Assembly: GCA_024304995.1 (NCBI GenBank)
Contig: JAMWZD010000001.1
Span: 829,472 to 893,471 of the forward strand
DNA: 64,000 nt
DNA from: Rickettsiales bacterium
Lineage (GTDB): Bacteria > Pseudomonadota > Alphaproteobacteria > Rickettsiales > UBA998
Reading direction: 5' to 3'
Made by a program: the position numbers and the translations under genes
In this document: positions 53,478 through 62,225 of the stretch, in pieces
How positions within the stretch are numbered: position 1 is the stretch's first letter
Layout: every line of letters starts with the position of its first letter
Notes under the pieces: generated by a model
The model's database searches: none
What the model was told of the DNA's origin: nothing
The model's input: only the letters and a program-made list of their open reading frames with translations

Positions 53478-54230
53478 ATGGGTAACTGGGTAGATAGAAT
53501 TAAGAACGAGGCGAATAAGGTTGCTTCGGAATTAAACGCGCCTATTAAAGAGGCAGCGGAAGCGGTTGGTGGCAACATCCGCTCCAGTTGGTATACGAAA
53601 ACCGTACATGACAAAACAGGTGATCTTGGTCATGTTATTTTAAACAGGGCTTACGCAGAAATAACTTCCATGACCGTGTTTGCTGCTACGGGACTGTTTC
53701 TGGATAATGTCTATGACTTTAAACCCGTTAAACAGGTGATGGGAAAAATAATCGAACCCGCTGTTGGCGTGGGTGACTGGGTGGCGGACAAACTCCCAGC
53801 TCTTGAAAGTGACGAAGAAACGGAATATCGCCATAATGCGCCAGACTGGGAACGCGCTTATATGTATGCCGATGTTGTTTTTGATACGGCAGCAAAAATT
53901 GCATCGAACGCAATCGCTCAGGAAAAAACCATGAAATTCCTGAATAATCATACGCTGGATAAACATTTGCCAGAAAACAGCTCTATGAGAGCGACGATTG
54001 CAGACAAGGTGGTGAGCTGGACATCTGTTGCGGTGCTGAATTTCATTGTTCCCAATCAGAATGAACAGGTGCAGGACTCGCTTCAATCTATGATTGAAAA
54101 GAAAACAGGTATGCCAAAAGATGACGCTAATACTCTGGCGCGTGATGCAATTAACATACAGGTGCCAAATTTGCTTGGTGCGGCAACATCTGTAGCGGCG
54201 TTAATGCATTCTTATCATAATTCGCGTTAA
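53478..54230 (+). CDS. Helical protein of unknown function
   Basis: 250 residues. It opens MGNWVDRIKNEANKVASELN, an amphipathic helix, and stays largely helical, with moderately hydrophobic stretches at about 60-78 and 178-190 (VVSWTSVAVLNFIVPN). No signal peptide, no known motif. Ten bases before the DUF898 gene and on the same strand, so it may head an operon with the envelope genes that follow. Not recognised. Confidence 0.6.
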   Translation: MGNWVDRIKNEANKVASELNAPIKEAAEAVGGNIRSSWYTKTVHDKTGDLGHVILNRAYAEITSMTVFAATGLFLDNVYDFKPVKQVMGKIIEPAVGVGDWVADKLPALESDEETEYRHNAPDWERAYMYADVVFDTAAKIASNAIAQEKTMKFLNNHTLDKHLPENSSMRATIADKVVSWTSVAVLNFIVPNQNEQVQDSLQSMIEKKTGMPKDDANTLARDAINIQVPNLLGAATSVAALMHSYHNSR

Positions 54231-54240
54231 AACAGGTTGC

Positions 54241-55329
54241 ATGGAAGAAGAATATTACCACCCCGAAAATATTGAACAGCCTAAGTTACGCCGTGTGGAA
54301 TATGATGGTGAGTTATCACAGATCACGCGCATCTGGGCAGTGAATCTGGCATTATTTTTTGCAACCCTCTCTTTTTACCGTTTCTGGGGGCGCACCCGCA
54401 TTCGCCAATATGTTTGGTCGCATACGAGCGTGCTGGGATCACGTCTGGAATATACGGGCACAGGCGGTGAATTGCTTAAAGGCTTTCTGATCATTCTGCC
54501 ACTATATATTTTACTATCGTTTCTGAATGGTATTTTTCCTCAGGCAGGCGCGGGATTTACAATATTTTTTATTCTGATAGGTTTTTTCGCAATATTTTCT
54601 GGATTGCGTTACCGTGTAACGCGCAGTTTATGGCGCGGTATTCGCGGTCATATGGACAAAGACGGATATAATGCCTATCAGAATCTTAGTTTAAAACGCC
54701 ACTTCATAGATTTTATTTCTCTTGGTATCACTATTCCGCGTTCACAATTGCTGCGTTGGCAATGTCTGGTGCAGAATGTCAGTATTGGCAATCAACGCAC
54801 GCAATTCTTTTTTGATTGTTCTGGGCTGGCGCTTTCCAATTTTTTAACATTAGTGCTAGGTTTTATTGCCGCACTAATTGTAAATGGTGTTGCAGCAGCT
54901 TTTTTTATCGGATTATTATCTGTCGATACGCCAAGTGATTCAGAAGGTATCAGTGCGCTGTTTATTATTGCCACAGTTTTATCACTCGCCTGCGGTTATC
55001 TTGCCTTTTATGCGGTGCGTCAATATTATCTGGCAGATCTGGCGCGCCGCCGTTTTTCTGGAATCCTGATTGGGCGGGTGCGTTTTTATACATTTTATAC
55101 ACGCGGGCAGTTTATACGTTTTAAAATTATTAATATGATCATCATTCTCATTTCATTAGGGCTTGGTGCAGCATTTGTGTTGCACCGCAAGGCGCAGTTC
55201 TTTGGAACATATCTTGCCACGGCAGGAGAATTTACAGATGAAGAAATCAATAATATGCATGATGATAGCAACACTGTAGCAGAAGGCTTTCTTGACAGTT
55301 TCGGCTTTGATATTGGCATTTTCTCATGA
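54241..55329 (+). CDS. DUF898 (YjgN-like) membrane protein
   Basis: 362 residues with about six membrane helices. The family hallmarks are RVEYDGELSQITRIWAVN, LATLSFYRFWGRTRIRQYVW-like motif (ATLSFYRFWGRTRIRQ near 44-60) and SHTSVLGSRLEYTGTGGELL. The repeated RQYYLADLARRRF segment follows. Function unproven; it occurs beside M48 peptidases in other proteobacteria, as here with an ATGA overlap at 55326-55329. Confidence 0.87.
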   Translation: MEEEYYHPENIEQPKLRRVEYDGELSQITRIWAVNLALFFATLSFYRFWGRTRIRQYVWSHTSVLGSRLEYTGTGGELLKGFLIILPLYILLSFLNGIFPQAGAGFTIFFILIGFFAIFSGLRYRVTRSLWRGIRGHMDKDGYNAYQNLSLKRHFIDFISLGITIPRSQLLRWQCLVQNVSIGNQRTQFFFDCSGLALSNFLTLVLGFIAALIVNGVAAAFFIGLLSVDTPSDSEGISALFIIATVLSLACGYLAFYAVRQYYLADLARRRFSGILIGRVRFYTFYTRGQFIRFKIINMIIILISLGLGAAFVLHRKAQFFGTYLATAGEFTDEEINNMHDDSNTVAEGFLDSFGFDIGIFS

Positions 55330-56369
55330 TGCATGATGGTTATTTCTTTGACGGCAAAACCTCTAAGCAGCATGAGGTGACGCTGGGATATGGGCATGAG
55401 CATCTGACCGTACGAACTGAACAGGCGCGATATTACTGGCAGGCAGAAGATGTTACGCTTATCAGCAATATGCATGACGGCTTGCCGATGCGGCTGGGCA
55501 ACGCCAAATTTCCTGAGCAGCGGCTGGAAATTCATGATGCTAACGCATGGCATCGTGTGCGCGACACCTGCCCAAATCTGGGGCGTACGCAGTTTCATGT
55601 TCCTGCCAACCTTGGTGTTATCGCGGGTGGCTTGGTATTGTCCATATTTTTGGTCTGGGGGATGTTTGCCGCGATACCTGTCGTCAGTGAAACATTTGCG
55701 CCATTTGTGCCAGACAGCGCCAAAACTGCCTTGTCAGATATGGTGCGTGAAGAACTGTTTGCGGAACATAAAATATGCAAAAACCCTGAAGGCGTTGCCG
55801 CGTTGAAAGCCATGAAAGCGCGCATGAAGGTTCCTGCCGCAATATCACTTAATGTAATAAATCATGAGATGACCAATGCCGTCACCCTGCCAGATGATAG
55901 CATAACCTTTTTTGAGGGATTGCTGCAAAAGGCAGAATCACCAGAAGAAGTGGCAGGCGTGCTTGCGCACGAGCTCGGGCATGTGGAACATCAGCATGTG
56001 GCAAAAAATCTGGTTCGGGCATTTGGAACACAATTTATGTTCGCTTTAATGACGGGCGGCACCAGCAGCGCGGTGGATGGCAGGGTGGTGTTAAATGTTC
56101 TGATGCAAAACGGCTTCCAGCGAGATGCGGAACATGAGGCAGATGATTTTGCCGTACACTATCTTCAAGCACAGGCAATAAACCCAGACGGGTATCTCAA
56201 ATTTTTTGAACGGGCTAAAGATACGCCGAAAGCATTGGCATATATATCCACTCACCCCGCCCATGACAAACGCATAGAGCGTATATCCAGTCAGCTGGAT
56301 AATTATGAAGAAACACCTGTTTTAAACAAAGATGAATGGAAAGCGTTGCAAAATATCTGCAATAAATAA
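55326..56369 (+). CDS. M48-family zinc metallopeptidase
   Basis: 347 residues. A soluble N-terminal domain (about 1-90), one membrane helix at about 96-120 (LGVIAGGLVLSIFLVWGMFA), then a peptidase domain with VLAHELGHVEHQHVAKNLVR (HEXXH near 216) and the third ligand in RDAEHEADDFAV near 265. Related to BepA/LoiP, which clear or fold outer-membrane proteins. Overlaps DUF898 by ATGA, so both are expected to act together at the envelope. AYISTHPAHDKRI at the C-terminus is also typical. Confidence 0.9.
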   Translation: MMHDGYFFDGKTSKQHEVTLGYGHEHLTVRTEQARYYWQAEDVTLISNMHDGLPMRLGNAKFPEQRLEIHDANAWHRVRDTCPNLGRTQFHVPANLGVIAGGLVLSIFLVWGMFAAIPVVSETFAPFVPDSAKTALSDMVREELFAEHKICKNPEGVAALKAMKARMKVPAAISLNVINHEMTNAVTLPDDSITFFEGLLQKAESPEEVAGVLAHELGHVEHQHVAKNLVRAFGTQFMFALMTGGTSSAVDGRVVLNVLMQNGFQRDAEHEADDFAVHYLQAQAINPDGYLKFFERAKDTPKALAYISTHPAHDKRIERISSQLDNYEETPVLNKDEWKALQNICNK

Positions 56370-56496
56370 AATCTATTGCAGGATAAATACCACATTATAG
56401 TAATTACTTCATAAAAATTGATTACTGCGCCGTAATATCGCGTGCATTAACCATATATAAATGCTTTTATGTCGCAGGATAGACGGGAGAATTACT

Positions 56497-57252
56497 ATGC
56501 GCGGATTTCTAATATTGCTCGCTTTGATCGCTACAGGATGTGTTCTGTATTTTTGCACCTATCATGATGCACGAAAAATTGAGGCAGATATTCGCCAGCA
56601 GGTGATTTCCCAGATTCAGGATGATACTACCAGCAGCTATGAATTTTTGATGAGCGATGTGGATCTGATCATCTCTGGCAGAGATGTTTTGCTGCAGGGG
56701 ACAGTGCCGAGCGATGCCATGCGCGAACAGATTGAAGCCTCTGTTAAGAAAGTGGTCGCGGTGCGATCCGTCAATAATCAGTTGACGGTGCAAGCGCAGA
56801 AAGTGTCAGAAAATCCTCCTGTTATTGTCGCAGCTCCTGCCGTTAAGGCGGAAGAGCCGAAAGCAGCAATTACTGAACAGGCTGCTGATCAGTGTGACAA
56901 GGAATTTGCAGCATTGCTGGAACAAGAAACAATACAGTTTAATAGTGGCAAGGCCACGGTAAAGCCTTCAAGCCAGCCTTTGCTGGAAAAACTGGCTGCC
57001 GTTGCAAAAGGCTGTGCAGGTGCGATAATAGAGGTGCATGGTTACACAGACAACACAGGCAATATCATGCTTAACAAAGCATTAAGCAAAGAACGTGCGC
57101 AGACTGTAGCAGATTATTTTATTTCGAAAGATGTAAAAGCGGTATTTAATGTATTCGGGCATGGTCCTGACAAGCCCGTGGCAAGCAATAAAACGGCGGA
57201 AGGACGTGCGAAGAACCGTCGCATAGAATTTGATGTTCGTGTTACACCATAG
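56497..57252 (+). CDS. OmpA-family protein with a BON domain
   Basis: 251 residues from the ATG at 56497, preceded by GGGAGA; an open frame extends to 56461. A short hydrophobic N-terminus (RGFLILLALIATGCVLYFC) is a membrane anchor or an imperfect lipoprotein signal. A BON-type lipid-binding domain lies at about 40-95 (VDLIISGRDVLLQGTVPSDA), a linker, then an OmpA peptidoglycan-binding domain (about 130-251) with VHGYTDNTGN and GRAKNRRIEFDV. Periplasmic, tethering membrane to peptidoglycan. Fits the envelope theme of its neighbours. Confidence 0.88.
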   Translation: MRGFLILLALIATGCVLYFCTYHDARKIEADIRQQVISQIQDDTTSSYEFLMSDVDLIISGRDVLLQGTVPSDAMREQIEASVKKVVAVRSVNNQLTVQAQKVSENPPVIVAAPAVKAEEPKAAITEQAADQCDKEFAALLEQETIQFNSGKATVKPSSQPLLEKLAAVAKGCAGAIIEVHGYTDNTGNIMLNKALSKERAQTVADYFISKDVKAVFNVFGHGPDKPVASNKTAEGRAKNRRIEFDVRVTP

Positions 57253-57266
57253 GTCAGAAAGGTAAT

Positions 57267-57902
57267 ATGTCTTATTTGCTCTCTCAGATATTCTTTTGTT
57301 TGCTACTTGCTTTTGCATGTGGGGTTGTTGTGGGGTTTCTTGCCTGCAGACTCTATTGCAAATGCCAGAAGAATGAAGCAACGCAGCCGCAAAAAGCAGC
57401 ATCGCCAGTAGCTTCAGCAATTAAAAACACTGAAAGGTCAGAGTCTTACAACCCCAGAGTGGATGTGCCTGCCTATTTAAGTGGTGATGAGTACAGCATA
57501 GAAACGCTGGAGGGAATAGGCCGCCAGACTGGCAATATGTTCCGCGATTATGGCATTGCGACTATTGCGGATTATCTCTGCAAACTATACGACCCCGCAT
57601 CCCGTGAGGCGGCTGCCAATGAACTTAATGTCCGTGTTAAACCGTTGCATGACTGGGCATCTATGTGTGATCTGATGCGTGTGCCGTCAATCAATCATCA
57701 GGATGCGGAATTAGCACATGCAGCAGGCATTAATGAAGTGGGTGATCTTGCGCGGGCAGACGCGCAGCAGCTTCATGACGCGATGGTGCAGGTGAATGAA
57801 GCGGGCAAAAAACGCATTTCACCAGACGTGCCTGATCTGGATCAGGTGGCGCAGTGGATTGATGAAGCACAAAATGTTAACGCATTAGTGCGGAGTGTTT
57901 AA
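57267..57902 (+). CDS. Membrane-anchored helix-hairpin-helix (DUF4332-like) protein
   Basis: 211 residues. N-terminal helix (SYLLSQIFFCLLLAFACGVV to about 27), a cysteine-rich juxtamembrane turn (CRLYCKCQK), a linker and a soluble domain from about 75: IETLEGIGRQTGNMFRDYGI is a helix-hairpin-helix with the GIG turn, and a second unit AHAAGINEVGDLARADA follows. Such HhH repeats bind DNA in soluble proteins; in the DUF4332 family the role is unclear. Follows the OmpA-like gene by 14 bases. Confidence 0.7.
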   Translation: MSYLLSQIFFCLLLAFACGVVVGFLACRLYCKCQKNEATQPQKAASPVASAIKNTERSESYNPRVDVPAYLSGDEYSIETLEGIGRQTGNMFRDYGIATIADYLCKLYDPASREAAANELNVRVKPLHDWASMCDLMRVPSINHQDAELAHAAGINEVGDLARADAQQLHDAMVQVNEAGKKRISPDVPDLDQVAQWIDEAQNVNALVRSV

Positions 57903-57992
57903 GATGATTCTTAATCTTTTCTTACGAGAAGCGTTAAAAAAACAACGTTTTTCAAAAAGTGACGGGCAAATGCATTTTTTATATCTCATTAC

Positions 57993-58022
57993 TTGACCGT
58001 TACTTATAAAAAACGGTAGAAA
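57993..58022 (+). promoter_or_regulatory. Candidate promoter of the Tad pilus operon
   Basis: TTGACC (57993-57998) and TAGAAA (58017-58022), 18 bases apart, 64 bases before the cpaB ATG. An inverted repeat (ACCGTT at 57996-58001, AACGGT at 58012-58017) covers both elements. The -10 match is poor. Confidence 0.3.
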
Positions 58023-58085
58023 GTAATTTATAAAATATTTATAGAGTTCAACTTTAATTAACTTACCTTGGTATAGACTACGACG

Positions 58086-59003
58086 ATGAAACTTCTTGGA
58101 TTTATAGTAGCGTTAATATTCGCTGTAATATTCTTTTTTGTTGCCCTTGAAATTATGGACGATGAAAAAGAGAAAGGTGCGGTCGTGGTCTCTACGAACC
58201 AGCAGGATGCAGAAACTGTCAGTATTCTTGTGGCAGCACAAAAGATTGACTTAGGTGATGTCATTGGTGATGGCATGATAGACGTGAAGCGTTGGCCAAA
58301 AAACCTGATTATTGATGGTTTTGTGACAGACTCTCAGCAGAGTAAGTCTGTGCTTGGTTATGTATCACGTTCCGTATTCATGCCAGGTGAGCCAATCAGC
58401 ATGAACCGTTTGTCAAATCCTGATGATCCGAGTTTTATTGCGGCAAACCTGCCTGAAGGGATGCGCATGATGACGATTTCGAGTGACGCTATTGCAGGTC
58501 TTGCAGGGTTTCTTGTGCCAGGTGACCGCGTGGACGTAGTAGTAACGCGTGATGTGGAATATCCTAAAGAAATTGCTGAAGAAAAAGACGAAGATAAAAC
58601 ACCTGTTACTGAAACATTATTATCTAATATCAAAGTGCTGGCGGTGAATCAGTCTGCTACTATTGAAGTGGAGGATCCTGATGCTAATAAATCCCGTAAC
58701 TCTGAAAAAGATAAACTGCCAAAATCTGTCAGTCTGGAAGTGAGTCTGGAGCAGGCTCAGGAGCTGCGTCTAGCGCAGGAAGTGGGCGAGTTGTCATTGG
58801 TGTTGCGTTCTTTAGAAGATAAAGCAACGGAAACCGCGCCTATTGTAACCATGCTCAAGAATATTACATCGACAGAGCAGTTGAAGGAATTTTCTCAGCA
58901 GGAGAAAAAAGTTGAAGTGATAGGGGTGATCCGTGGTACGCAGCGTACTGATATAGAGATTCCTATCAAAGAAGAAGCAGAAGTAGAAGAAGCGTTGCAA
59001 TAA
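58086..59003 (+). CDS. cpaB: Flp pilus assembly protein CpaB (RcpC)
   Basis: 305 residues. N-terminal membrane helix (KLLGFIVALIFAVIFFFVAL), then a SAF/AFP-like domain with SILVAAQKIDLGDVI, and the family's FMPGEPISMNRLSNPDD and RMMTISSDAIAGLAGFLVPGDRVDVV. Periplasmic subunit thought to stabilise the secretin. First gene of a co-directional Tad operon (cpaB-cpaC-cpaD-cpaE-cpaF-tadB). The pilin gene and the prepilin peptidase gene are not in the window. Confidence 0.93.
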   Translation: MKLLGFIVALIFAVIFFFVALEIMDDEKEKGAVVVSTNQQDAETVSILVAAQKIDLGDVIGDGMIDVKRWPKNLIIDGFVTDSQQSKSVLGYVSRSVFMPGEPISMNRLSNPDDPSFIAANLPEGMRMMTISSDAIAGLAGFLVPGDRVDVVVTRDVEYPKEIAEEKDEDKTPVTETLLSNIKVLAVNQSATIEVEDPDANKSRNSEKDKLPKSVSLEVSLEQAQELRLAQEVGELSLVLRSLEDKATETAPIVTMLKNITSTEQLKEFSQQEKKVEVIGVIRGTQRTDIEIPIKEEAEVEEALQ

Positions 59004-59015
59004 AGGTTCAGATTA

Positions 59016-60479
59016 GTGAGTAAAAACATGTTCAAAAAAGTCAAAAAAATATCAGTATATGCTGTAGCTCTTGCATCTTTATGCATGACTTCATATGAAG
59101 CACTTGCAGAGGCGCTTACCGTACCAGCTGGAAGATCCACTCTCGTAAATGTCTCATCCGACATGACGGAAGTGATTGTTGCCAATCCCAACATAGCAGA
59201 TGCTTATGTTCACGGCACAAGAAGCGTTTCTGTCATCGGAAAGGAAATTGGCACAACTACGGTGCGCATTCTTGGTGAAAATGGTCAGCTTCGTAACATT
59301 ACTGTGAATGTAGGGTATGACTTGCCTGCAATTCGTAAAGCGCTAAAAGAGTTTATGCCAAATGAGCAGGTTGGTGTTGAAATGCTGAATACAAACATTG
59401 CTTTAACGGGCAGTGTAGGCAGTGCGATTGCAGCCGAACGCGCTGTTAAGATTGTGTCTGAATTCATTTCACCTTCTACAAACCAAACAGCGTCAGCATC
59501 AGCAAATGCTGTTGCCACTCAGCCAAAAGTGATGAACCTGCTTGAAGTGACTACAGGGCAACAGGTGTTGCTTCGTGTTCGTGTAGGCGAGATTGAGCGT
59601 CGCGCATTAAAGAATATCGGTGTGAATCTGCAGGCGGTTAGCCAGAATGGCAGCAGTCTGGTCAATGTTGCAACAGGGGCAGGGCTCGATTTGCTTGATA
59701 GTGCAGGCGGTCAGACTCTGGGTCGATTCGGATCATTGGGAGATGACGTTAGAGGTGCGCTGGGTGGGTTATTCACTAACTCAAATGGTGATGGTATCTC
59801 TGCCATTCTTACCGCTCTTGAGCGAGACAATTTATTCAAAGTATTAGCTGAGCCAAACCTTGTGGCCTTGTCTGGTGAAGAAGCGCAGTTCCTTGCAGGG
59901 GGGGAATTCCCTATTCCAGTACCAAACGGTATTGGAGGAGGATCGGGCATTGCAAACGTTACCATTCAGTACAAACCTTTTGGTGTGTCTGTAAAATTTA
60001 CACCATTTGTGTTGTCTGAAAACCGTATTCGTATTGCAGTTGAACCAGAAGTATCTGAAATTAACAATGATAATGCATTGGAACTGGCAGGCTTTGCCGT
60101 ACCAAGTCTGACAACGCGTCGTGCGCAAACAGTGGTGGAATTGTCACCTGGTGAGAGCTTCATGATTGCAGGATTAATTCAGGATGAGCTTGCCTCAAGT
60201 ATCAACTCGCTGCCTGGCGTGAAAGAGATTCCAATTCTGGGTGCGTTATTCAGCAGTGTGTCATATCAACGCAATGAAACAGAACTGGTGCTGGCAGTTA
60301 CGCCGCATCTGGTTGACCCTATCGTATCGAACGATGTTAAATTGCCTACCGATGACTTCAGACCAGCCAGCATGATGGATATGTTCTTCTATGGTGCAAT
60401 GGGCAGCCTGCATGGTGATGTAGACCAATTATCACAAACTCCAACAATTGAAGGCCCAATCGGGTTTATGGTAGATTAA
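59016..60479 (+). CDS. cpaC: Flp pilus secretin CpaC (RcpA)
   Basis: Outer-membrane channel of the Tad pilus, 487 residues. Start GTG at 59016 with AAAGG eight bases upstream; an ATG at 59028 is the alternative. Signal peptide to about residue 32, then the pilus/MSHA N-terminal domain (VPAGRSTLVNVSSDMTEVIV), a BON-like stretch and the secretin domain with VLAEPNLVALSGEEAQFLAG and PGESFMIAGLIQDE. The C-terminal VTPHLVDPI matches the family. Confidence 0.95.
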   Translation: MSKNMFKKVKKISVYAVALASLCMTSYEALAEALTVPAGRSTLVNVSSDMTEVIVANPNIADAYVHGTRSVSVIGKEIGTTTVRILGENGQLRNITVNVGYDLPAIRKALKEFMPNEQVGVEMLNTNIALTGSVGSAIAAERAVKIVSEFISPSTNQTASASANAVATQPKVMNLLEVTTGQQVLLRVRVGEIERRALKNIGVNLQAVSQNGSSLVNVATGAGLDLLDSAGGQTLGRFGSLGDDVRGALGGLFTNSNGDGISAILTALERDNLFKVLAEPNLVALSGEEAQFLAGGEFPIPVPNGIGGGSGIANVTIQYKPFGVSVKFTPFVLSENRIRIAVEPEVSEINNDNALELAGFAVPSLTTRRAQTVVELSPGESFMIAGLIQDELASSINSLPGVKEIPILGALFSSVSYQRNETELVLAVTPHLVDPIVSNDVKLPTDDFRPASMMDMFFYGAMGSLHGDVDQLSQTPTIEGPIGFMVD

Positions 60480-60481
60480 TT

Positions 60482-61084
60482 ATGAAAAGATCAGTTCTTG
60501 TAACATGCTTATCTCTGTCAACCTCTGCGTTGCTGCTTGCATCCTGCTCAAAAATTCCTGCAGAAGCATATGGTCAGCGCGGGTCGCCTGAGTCTCTGCT
60601 GGATGTATCTTCTGAGATTGTAACGGTAGACCTTGTCTCCCAGAATTCTGTTGATGAAGTTGCAGATTGGGTGGAGTCAGATCAGCCTACACGTGCGGAA
60701 ATTTATTGCGTTGAAGGTGACATTCTGTGTGATCAGGTCGAGCAGGTATTTTCTGTATTCGGTGTTGAATATGAGTGGATTCCATCGGACTTCAGCGAAA
60801 CAAATCTTGTATATGAGCGTGTAATTGCGCATGACTGCGAAAATCGTTATATTGACAACCGCATTAATCCGTATAATCTGAATCATCCTACATTTGGATG
60901 CTCAGTTGCATCCAATATTGTCAAGATGGTGAGCGACCGCCGTCAGTTTGTAAGCCCTGCATTGCTGGACTTCTATGATGGTACGCAAGCCTACAAAAAT
61001 ATTCAGACATACAGAAACTTTGATGCATCCGAGTATTTTCAGGATGACCTCGGTATAGATGCAATTGAATTTGAGGGTTCTTGA
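60482..61084 (+). CDS. cpaD: Pilus assembly lipoprotein CpaD
   Basis: 200 residues. Signal peptide with lipobox LLASC, acylated Cys near 22. The family signature HPTFGCSVASNIVKMVSDRR lies near 139-158. Thought to act as the pilotin of the CpaC secretin in the outer membrane. Two bases after the cpaC stop and five before cpaE. Shorter than Caulobacter CpaD in the N-terminal part but complete. Confidence 0.88.
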   Translation: MKRSVLVTCLSLSTSALLLASCSKIPAEAYGQRGSPESLLDVSSEIVTVDLVSQNSVDEVADWVESDQPTRAEIYCVEGDILCDQVEQVFSVFGVEYEWIPSDFSETNLVYERVIAHDCENRYIDNRINPYNLNHPTFGCSVASNIVKMVSDRRQFVSPALLDFYDGTQAYKNIQTYRNFDASEYFQDDLGIDAIEFEGS

Positions 61085-61089
61085 TCTAG

Positions 61090-62223
61090 ATGACGAATAG
61101 TCCGATATTAGCAATTGTTACAAACCCAGACGAGGTCGAGCCTACTAACGCTATCGTGGCCTCGCTTGGGTATCAACATGCCAATATTGTGCAAGGCACG
61201 CCGTTAGATGCGGCAAGCTATATCCAGCAGACCAAATACTCGCCTAAATATATCATTTTGTTTATTGCGAGCCGCACGGACGACATCATACCTGAAATTG
61301 ATGCGCTGGCAGAACATTGCGAAAGTGACACGCGTGTTGTTGTTGTAGGGCAAACCAATGACATCACTTTTTACCGAACTCTGAAAGAACGCGGCGTTGT
61401 CGAATATTTTAATTACCCCGTTCCTGTAGAGCAGGTGAGACAGGCATTGTTCATCCGAAAGAACGCACAGGGCATTCAGGGGAAAATGATCAGTGTGATT
61501 GGCGGAAGCTCTGGAGATGGAGCCAGTACTGTTGCTCTGAATGCTGCCTATATTCTTGCCAAAGAACACCAAAAAAAAGTAGTGTTAGTAGACCTTGATT
61601 ATCAGTTTGGTATGCTGGCACGTCAACTGGAGTTGACTCCATCTTATGGCATCAAGGAAATTTTTGATCACCCTGAACGTGGGGTCGATGCAACATTGAT
61701 AAAACGTATGGCTGTTCCATATCGTGACAGGATGGATATTATTGCATCTCCGCAATCACTCTATTTCATGCCACATGTGAAATCTGAGACTATTCGTGAC
61801 TTCGTCGGTCTGCTCAGTGAAGAATATGATTATGTCGTGCTGGATTTACCTAATTTATGGAGCAACTGGGTTTCGGCGTGTCTTACTGCAAGTGACAGAA
61901 TTGTTCTGGTCGCGCAGTTACTGCTGAAATCTATTACGCATAGTTCCCGTATGCTGAGAACTTGGTCAGAGCTAGGTCTGGATTCAAAACAAATAGAAAT
62001 TATCATAAACCGCAGTGGTTCCCGTTTTAAAGAATCAGTGCATCCCAAAGATTTTGAACGCATCTGTGCAAGAGAAATTGGGTTCTATCTGCCGAATGAC
62101 ATCAAAACTATTGTCAAATCAGAGAATCGCGGCATTCCTCTGCTTGATATTGGTGGTTCGCAGTTGGTCAATGAATTGGTGAAGTTTGCACAGCATATTA
62201 TTGATACTGATAAAAAGGCTTAA
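61090..62223 (+). CDS. cpaE: Pilus assembly/localisation ATPase CpaE (TadZ)
   Basis: 377 residues. A receiver-like N-terminal domain (about 1-125) without the usual phospho-acceptor motif, as is normal for TadZ, then a MinD/ParA-type ATPase (about 133-377): deviant Walker A GGSSGDGASTVALNAA near 139, VVLVDLDYQFGMLARQL near 164 and DYVVLDLPNLW. Polar localisation factor for the Tad secretion ATPase. Two bases before cpaF. Confidence 0.93.
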   Translation: MTNSPILAIVTNPDEVEPTNAIVASLGYQHANIVQGTPLDAASYIQQTKYSPKYIILFIASRTDDIIPEIDALAEHCESDTRVVVVGQTNDITFYRTLKERGVVEYFNYPVPVEQVRQALFIRKNAQGIQGKMISVIGGSSGDGASTVALNAAYILAKEHQKKVVLVDLDYQFGMLARQLELTPSYGIKEIFDHPERGVDATLIKRMAVPYRDRMDIIASPQSLYFMPHVKSETIRDFVGLLSEEYDYVVLDLPNLWSNWVSACLTASDRIVLVAQLLLKSITHSSRMLRTWSELGLDSKQIEIIINRSGSRFKESVHPKDFERICAREIGFYLPNDIKTIVKSENRGIPLLDIGGSQLVNELVKFAQHIIDTDKKA

Positions 62224-62225
62224 TC

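Noticed and set aside
61090-61470. CpaE receiver as a damaged domain
   Set aside because: Loss of the phospho-acceptor motif is normal in TadZ/CpaE proteins and not an anomaly of this genome.
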